A stretch of DNA of 10,069 nt from Oscillospiraceae bacterium (GTDB lineage: Bacteria > Bacillota > Clostridia > Oscillospirales > Ruminococcaceae): positions 1 to 10,069 of the forward strand of contig JARBTU010000041.1 in assembly GCA_029240015.1 (NCBI GenBank), in the 5' to 3' direction. Below, one piece after another: positions 6,978-10,069 of this stretch. Each line of letters starts with the position of its first letter. The stretch's first letter is position 1. Both the position numbers and the translations under genes were made by a program. The notes beneath the pieces were generated by a model. It made no database searches. It was not told where the DNA came from and saw only the letters and a list, made by a program, of their open reading frames with translations.

Positions 6978-7691
6978 TTATATGTCTGTGCCATAAATCC
7001 CCATATACTGGTTAAACAATTCAAACCGCTTCCCGTTCCATCTCAAAAAGTTCTGAATATATCCCAGTGCATCCGCGTTGTATCTTCCAGCAACTTTTTG
7101 AAACGCCAACAGCTCGTATATCCCATTGGTATCTACATCAACAGGAAAAAGTGCACTTAACGGATTTACAAAACCTTGAATCGGCTCTTTCAATACCCCA
7201 TTCCTGTCATAAATTTCATTTAAGTACTCTGGACCTCTCAACGAAATATCCAGCATATATTTGGTTTTATTGTTATTGCTGATGACTTCTACTCTGTAGA
7301 AATCCAGATAATTCACTTGATAGGTGTATTCCTGATTATACACATCCGAATCAAAAATCAGTTGAGGGACATTCTTTAGAAAAGAATAGATATAATCAAA
7401 AGTAAATGCGCCGCTTCCTCCTGAATCGATGCGAATCAAAATTTGGTTCGTTCCGTTCCCCATAAAATCGCCTAAGAAAAGCGTTGGGTTATATCCTGAA
7501 TTCTCTTTTAGTGCTACGCGCGTGGTCTTTCCGCTTTTTCCATCCCGTACAACCAGTGTAATATCCTGAATAAACGGACTGTCCTGCGTTTTCTCCCCTG
7601 TCAAAAAAATGCGGTCAGGTATCTTATCCCCTGTTACGTCCCCCTGTACGGAAGCAACAACGGCAGAATTCCCTATGTATGAAGACTCCAT
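6978..7691 (-). CDS. FG-GAP/VCBS-like repeat protein without signal peptide
   Basis: This 237-residue protein is not recognised as a named gene. Three segments have the look of FG-GAP/VCBS beta-propeller repeats with calcium-type acidic loops: GDVTGDKIPDRIFLTG (about 17-32), GDFMGNGTNQILIRID (about 74-89) and VDVDTNGIYELLAFQ (about 184-198). The rest is rich in aromatic residues and beta-type sequence. There is no signal peptide or membrane helix. The start MESSYIGNSA is supported by AGGAGG (complement of 7698-7703), 6 nt upstream. It is divergent from the M14 peptidase gene across 166 nt and has its own terminator. Leaderless VCBS-type proteins in Clostridia are often of unknown function. 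A role in the mother cell or on the spore surface is my inference from the absence of a secretion signal and from the neighbour. Confidence 0.8.
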   Translation of the reverse strand: MESSYIGNSAVVASVQGDVTGDKIPDRIFLTGEKTQDSPFIQDITLVVRDGKSGKTTRVALKENSGYNPTLFLGDFMGNGTNQILIRIDSGGSGAFTFDYIYSFLKNVPQLIFDSDVYNQEYTYQVNYLDFYRVEVISNNNKTKYMLDISLRGPEYLNEIYDRNGVLKEPIQGFVNPLSALFPVDVDTNGIYELLAFQKVAGRYNADALGYIQNFLRWNGKRFELFNQYMGIYGTDI

Positions 7692-7857
7692 CTCAATCCT
7701 CCTATAATATTATTTTAATATTATATTATATGAAAAAGCTTTATAAACGGAACATCCTCTTGTGCTTTCATTACTTCCACAATAATTTGTGAGGAAAGAA
7801 TATTTGCCGTTATAAAAAAATATAGTAAGAATATAAGTAAATTGATGAGGTGATGAT
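7692..7857. promoter_or_regulatory. Divergent A/T-rich regulatory gap
   Basis: This gap must hold promoters for both flanking genes. On the minus strand CATATAATA (complement of 7724-7732) resembles a sigma-K -10 (CATAnnnTA), but no matching AC -35 is placed correctly. On the plus strand GAATA (7798-7802) and TATAGTA (7821-7827), 18 nt apart, loosely resemble a sigma-G/F promoter. Both are weak. The stretch 7703-7730 is almost pure A/T with repeated ATATTAT units. Confidence 0.35.
7847..7854 (+). promoter_or_regulatory. Strong ribosome binding site of the M14 peptidase gene
   Basis: GAGGTGAT is an uninterrupted 8-nt match to the anti-Shine-Dalgarno end of 16S rRNA. Its GG is 7 nt from the ATG at 7858, which fixes the start. 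Confidence 0.8.
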
Positions 7858-9129
7858 ATGAGAACATTGCGGCTTGGCATGTCTGGCACAGATGTGATGG
7901 AAATACAAGCAATGTTACAAAAAATCGGGTACAATCCCGGTCCTATTGATGGTGTTTTCGGTCCGCAGATGCAAAGAGCGGTCATAGATTTTCAAACAAA
8001 GTTCGGGCTAACCCCCGATGGAATTATCGGTCCCAGCACATATGCTGTGATGGAGCGGTTTTTATTGGGATATGATCTTTATAATATCCGCCAGGGAGAT
8101 ACTTTCTATAAGGTTGCAAGAAAATACAACACCAGACCTGCTCTGCTCCTTGCTGCCAACCCGGGGCTGAATCCGAACAATCTGAGGATCGGTCAGCAGA
8201 TTATCGTTCCGTACGGCTTTGATGTTGTGGATACCAACATTGATTATACCTATGATGTTCTGGAGCGGGATATTCGAGGATTAAAAGCACGCTATCCATT
8301 TATTGAAACAGGGATTGCAGGGAGGAGCTCCCTCGGCAGAAACCTCAGTTACATACGGCTTGGCACAGGTCCGAACGAAGTTTTTTACAATGCCGCCCAT
8401 CACAGTCTGGAATGGATTACCTCTCCTATTCTGATGAAATTTGTTGAAGATTTCTCCGAGGCATATGTGGAAAGACGAACACTTATGGGCTTTAACCCAA
8501 GAGATATCTGGAACTCAAGCAGTATTTATATTATCCCGATGGTCAATCCTGACGGCGTTGATTTGGTTCTGAATGGATTGCAGCCGAATAATCCCAACTA
8601 TAACGACCTTATCATGTGGAACAATGGAAGTATGGATTTCTCGACAGTTTGGCAGGCAAACAACCGCGGTGTGGATCTGAATCACAACTATAACGCAGCA
8701 TGGGAAGAATCCAAAGAAGCTGAGGCAACTTACGGCATAACGGGGCCGGGACCAACAAGATTTTCAGGACCTTATCCGGAATCCGAACCGGAATCCAAAA
8801 CCGTTGCCGATTTTACAAGGAATCATAACTTCAGGCTGGTTATGGCTTATCATAGTCAAGGTGAAATCATTTATTGGAACTTTATGAACATGGCGACACA
8901 AGAAGCAAGAGAAATAGGAGAGGCTTTCTCACGCGACAGCGGCTACATGCTGGATGAAACGACCGGTATTGCCTCCTATGCCGGGTATAAAGACTGGTTT
9001 ATTTTACAGTATGGAAGACCGGGTTACACAATCGAAGTCGGACGAGGGCGAAATCCACTTCCAATCTCCCAATTTGATGGAATCTATATGGATAATTTGA
9101 CCATGCTTCTCCATGCCTCTGTGATATAA
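7858..9129 (+). CDS. PG-binding/LysM/M14 zinc peptidase, gamma-D-glutamyl-diamino acid endopeptidase type
   Basis: This 423-residue protein probably cuts the gamma-D-Glu--diaminopimelate bond in peptidoglycan stem peptides. Residues about 5-66 form a PG_binding_1 domain (LRLGMSGTDV, GPIDGVFGPQ, GLTPDGIIGPST). Residues about 74-119 form a LysM domain (YNIRQGDTFYKVARKYN, NPNNLRIGQQIIVP). The rest is an M14 carboxypeptidase fold. Zinc ligands are H182 and E185 (HHSLE) and H332 (YHSQG). The catalytic Glu is E393 (TIEVGRG). The substrate pocket has NRGVDLNHNY (269-278), with His276 where many M14 enzymes have Arg. There is no signal peptide. The architecture recalls Bacillus sphaericus endopeptidase I and B. 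subtilis YqgT, which have LysM plus M14 and belong to sporulating cells. Action in the mother cell or on spore peptidoglycan is inferred. Confidence 0.92.
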   Translation: MRTLRLGMSGTDVMEIQAMLQKIGYNPGPIDGVFGPQMQRAVIDFQTKFGLTPDGIIGPSTYAVMERFLLGYDLYNIRQGDTFYKVARKYNTRPALLLAANPGLNPNNLRIGQQIIVPYGFDVVDTNIDYTYDVLERDIRGLKARYPFIETGIAGRSSLGRNLSYIRLGTGPNEVFYNAAHHSLEWITSPILMKFVEDFSEAYVERRTLMGFNPRDIWNSSSIYIIPMVNPDGVDLVLNGLQPNNPNYNDLIMWNNGSMDFSTVWQANNRGVDLNHNYNAAWEESKEAEATYGITGPGPTRFSGPYPESEPESKTVADFTRNHNFRLVMAYHSQGEIIYWNFMNMATQEAREIGEAFSRDSGYMLDETTGIASYAGYKDWFILQYGRPGYTIEVGRGRNPLPISQFDGIYMDNLTMLLHASVI

Positions 9130-9182
9130 CTTGTCAGATTTCATCCATGATTGTTTTTGAATCGAGAGTAATTCCGGCACAG

Positions 9183-9216
9183 AAAAAGCACATGGGGTAT
9201 CCCCATGTGCTTTTTT
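9183..9216. terminator. Bidirectional terminator between convergent genes
   Basis: AAAAAGCACATGGGG (9183-9197) and CCCCATGTGCTTTTT (9201-9215) are perfect reverse complements around a TAT loop. The plus-strand tail is T6 and serves the M14 gene. The minus-strand tail is T5 and serves the 70-residue gene that ends at 9264. Confidence 0.9.
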
Positions 9217-9263
9217 ATGTTGAAAATTGTTTTGACAACAAACGACTATTTAAATAGTTGCCT

Positions 9264-9476
9264 CTATATACTTTTAAGTTCTTTTAGGACCCTGTCTATT
9301 TTTTCTTTGGGAACCCTTCCTCCCCCGAGCTGAAGAACATTTTTAAGTGACATGTTTCGTGCCATTCCGAGCAATGGGCTGTTTATCAAGTCAGGAAATT
9401 CTCTGCTTAAAATCTCTTTTGCTTTTGGATTCGCCAAGAGTTCACGAACGGTAATTTGATTGTTTTTCAAATCCAT
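9264..9476 (-). CDS. Small helical protein of 70 residues, unknown function
   Basis: The protein starts MDLKNNQITVRELLANPKAK and continues through a short FPDLINSPLLGMARNMSLKN segment to a basic KEKIDRVLKELKSI tail. It looks like three or four short helices. There is no signal peptide, membrane segment, cysteine or histidine. The pattern TVxELLxNPxAKxIL..FP.L...P.LGMA..MSL resembles a small domain I associate with the C-terminal ends of larger clostridial proteins, but I cannot name it with certainty. Here it stands alone with its own start. The coding call is strengthened by a ten-base perfect Shine-Dalgarno match just upstream and the shared terminator at 9183-9216. A sigma-K-like promoter candidate lies at 9503-9530. 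Function is unknown. Confidence 0.8.
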   Translation of the reverse strand: MDLKNNQITVRELLANPKAKEILSREFPDLINSPLLGMARNMSLKNVLQLGGGRVPKEKIDRVLKELKSI

Positions 9477-9478
9477 AT

Positions 9479-9488
9479 GATCACCTCC
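9479..9488 (-). promoter_or_regulatory. Ten-base perfect Shine-Dalgarno of the 70-residue gene
   Basis: On the minus strand GGAGGTGATC is directly followed by AT and the ATG start. All ten bases can pair with the 16S rRNA anti-Shine-Dalgarno, indicating strong translation and fixing the start codon. Confidence 0.8.
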
Positions 9489-9502
9489 AATGATGCTACT
9501 TC

Positions 9503-9530
9503 TATTATATGACCTATAAAATAATTAAGT
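9503..9530 (-). promoter_or_regulatory. Candidate sigma-K-like promoter of the 70-residue gene
   Basis: On the minus strand CATATAATA (complement of 9503-9511) fits the sigma-K -10 pattern CATAnnnTA. An AC dinucleotide (complement of 9529-9530) sits 17 nt upstream, the expected place of the short sigma-K -35. The TATAAT inside it could instead be a sigma-A -10, but no good TTGACA-like -35 is correctly spaced. The region is A/T-rich, so this is tentative. Confidence 0.35.
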
Positions 9531-9551
9531 ACCAAACATGGCATATAAACT

Positions 9552-9593
9552 AAAAATTCGCCCCGAGGGGAGTCAGACCCCAGCAGAGCGAAT
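9552..9593 (-). terminator. G/C-rich compound hairpin with T tract, probable terminator of the CAP gene
   Basis: ATTCGC (9556-9561) pairs with GCGAAT (9588-9593). Inside, GGGG (9567-9570) pairs with CCCC (9578-9581) around AGTCAGA, and alternatively with CCCC at 9561-9564. On the minus strand the outer stem is followed by TTTTT. It lies about 155 nt beyond the CAP stop and just before the promoter region of the next gene. The fold is unlike the simple perfect hairpins elsewhere in the window, and the G/C content stands out sharply from its flanks. Confidence 0.55.
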
Positions 9594-9747
9594 GGTAAAG
9601 GTAGTTTAAATTATAAGATTTAAAAACCTGTTTGTCAAATAAAATGAGTCAAAAAAAGAAACTTTGTTCAACTTATTGTAAACATAAACAATATTTTATC
9701 ATATTTTGTCATATTTATACATCCGATAATTTTTACAGCATCGACAA
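9594..9747. other. A/T-rich gap downstream of the CAP gene
   Basis: No gene is supported here. An imperfect inverted repeat (AGGTAGTTTAAA near 9599-9611 against TTTAAAAACCT near 9622-9632) and a short near-repeat TCATATTTT/TCATATTTA at about 9698-9716 are visible. It may be the 3' untranslated region of the CAP transcript leading into the hairpin at 9552-9593. Confidence 0.4.
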
Positions 9748-10069
9748 TTATGGTCTGATAAATAATTGTGTCCAAATATATTGACCGTTTGATGCTTTTG
9801 CAATTCCAACACCGATTTGAGTGTAATTTTTATTTAAAATATTTTCTCTGTGTCCCTGAGAATTCATCCAAGCATTCATTACCTGTTCCGGTGTTGTCTG
9901 ACCTTTTGCAATATTCTCGCCCGCTGCAGTGTAAGCCACTCCAAATTGTTTTAACATATCAAACGGAGAACCGTACGTTGGAGAAGTATGATCAAAATAA
10001 TTGAGTTGTGCCATATCTTTTGATTTCAGTCCGGCAATCTCTGTTACCTTTGAATTTTTAGATAAAGAA
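9748..10069 (-). CDS. CAP/SCP-family (YkwD-like) protein, 5'-partial
   Basis: The frame is open through the right edge. Codons upstream of the ATG at 10014 read SLSKNSKVTEIAGLKSKD, which continues the usual CAP helix (SKVAEIKSKDM), so that ATG is internal. The visible 106 residues are the C-terminal part of a CAP domain: YFDHTSPTYGSPFDML, the GENIA motif with its acidic residue, AWMNSQGHRENIL, then IGVGIAKASNGQYIWTQLF. The His and Glu residues of the family's cavity tetrad (FDH, GEN, GHREN) are all present. Bacterial YkwD-type CAP proteins are usually secreted or spore-associated, often with an N-terminal signal or LysM region, which would lie outside this window. The molecular function of the family in bacteria is poorly defined. 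Confidence 0.9.
   Translation of the reverse strand, partial: SLSKNSKVTEIAGLKSKDMAQLNYFDHTSPTYGSPFDMLKQFGVAYTAAGENIAKGQTTPEQVMNAWMNSQGHRENILNKNYTQIGVGIAKASNGQYIWTQLFIRP

Noticed and set aside
6876..7160. 94-codon plus-strand open frame
   Set aside because: It crosses the 6912-6952 hairpin and runs antisense to the FG-GAP-like gene. It has no convincing ribosome site and no recognisable protein features.
7710..7985. Minus-strand open frames overlapping the divergent gap and the start of the M14 gene
   Set aside because: They are antisense to the PG-binding domain, lack a good ribosome site, and cover the A/T-rich promoter gap.
9552..9593. Riboswitch aptamer upstream of the 70-residue gene
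   Set aside because: The G-rich element is too short and matches no aptamer core I know. It also lies upstream of the candidate promoter rather than in the leader. It is kept as a terminator or repeat.
9768..10004. 78-codon plus-strand open frame
   Set aside because: It lies fully antisense to the CAP coding sequence, whose motifs are unmistakable.
9748..10014. ATG at 10014 as the start of the CAP protein
   Set aside because: Upstream in-frame codons to the window edge match the preceding CAP helix, and no ribosome binding site precedes this ATG.

Overview
The window suggests a low-GC, anaerobic, probably endospore-forming Firmicute of the class Clostridia. Evidence: strong Shine-Dalgarno sequences, a TTG start, A/T-rich gaps, an acetogenic-type formate--tetrahydrofolate ligase, bacteriohemerythrins, and leaderless wall-active or FG-GAP-type proteins of the kind found in spore formers. 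The genus cannot be read from the sequence, and spore formation is an inference. No mobile element, CRISPR array, tRNA or rRNA was seen.

Region 1 (1-3670, plus strand) is a compact housekeeping cluster: fhs (5' end outside the window), tsaE, tsaB, rpiB and upp. The genes are 13-17 nt apart or overlap by 4 nt and end at a perfect 21-bp hairpin. They cover one-carbon activation, two components of the tRNA t6A machinery, pentose-phosphate isomerisation and uracil salvage. The usual partners rimI and tsaD do not follow tsaB here.

Region 2 (3740-6849, minus strand) looks like a sensory or oxygen-handling module. Transcription order is a well-formed sigma-A promoter, two tandem bacteriohemerythrin paralogues (about 64% identical), a long A/T-rich hairpin with a T tract, then a membrane-anchored PilJ-like/GAF/HD-GYP protein with an intact phosphodiesterase motif set. 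Both hemerythrins have Gln where one of the canonical iron-binding histidines is expected. This is the most interesting part of the window.

Region 3 (6912-9215) holds a divergent pair around an A/T-rich gap of 166 nt: a leaderless FG-GAP/VCBS-like protein (minus) and a peptidoglycan-binding/LysM/M14 metallopeptidase (plus) resembling gamma-D-glutamyl-diamino acid endopeptidase I. Each is closed by its own terminator.

Region 4 (9264-10069, minus strand) has a stand-alone 70-residue helical protein with an exceptionally strong ribosome binding site and a sigma-K-like promoter candidate, an unusual G/C-rich compound hairpin, and the C-terminal half of a CAP/SCP (YkwD-like) protein running off the right edge.
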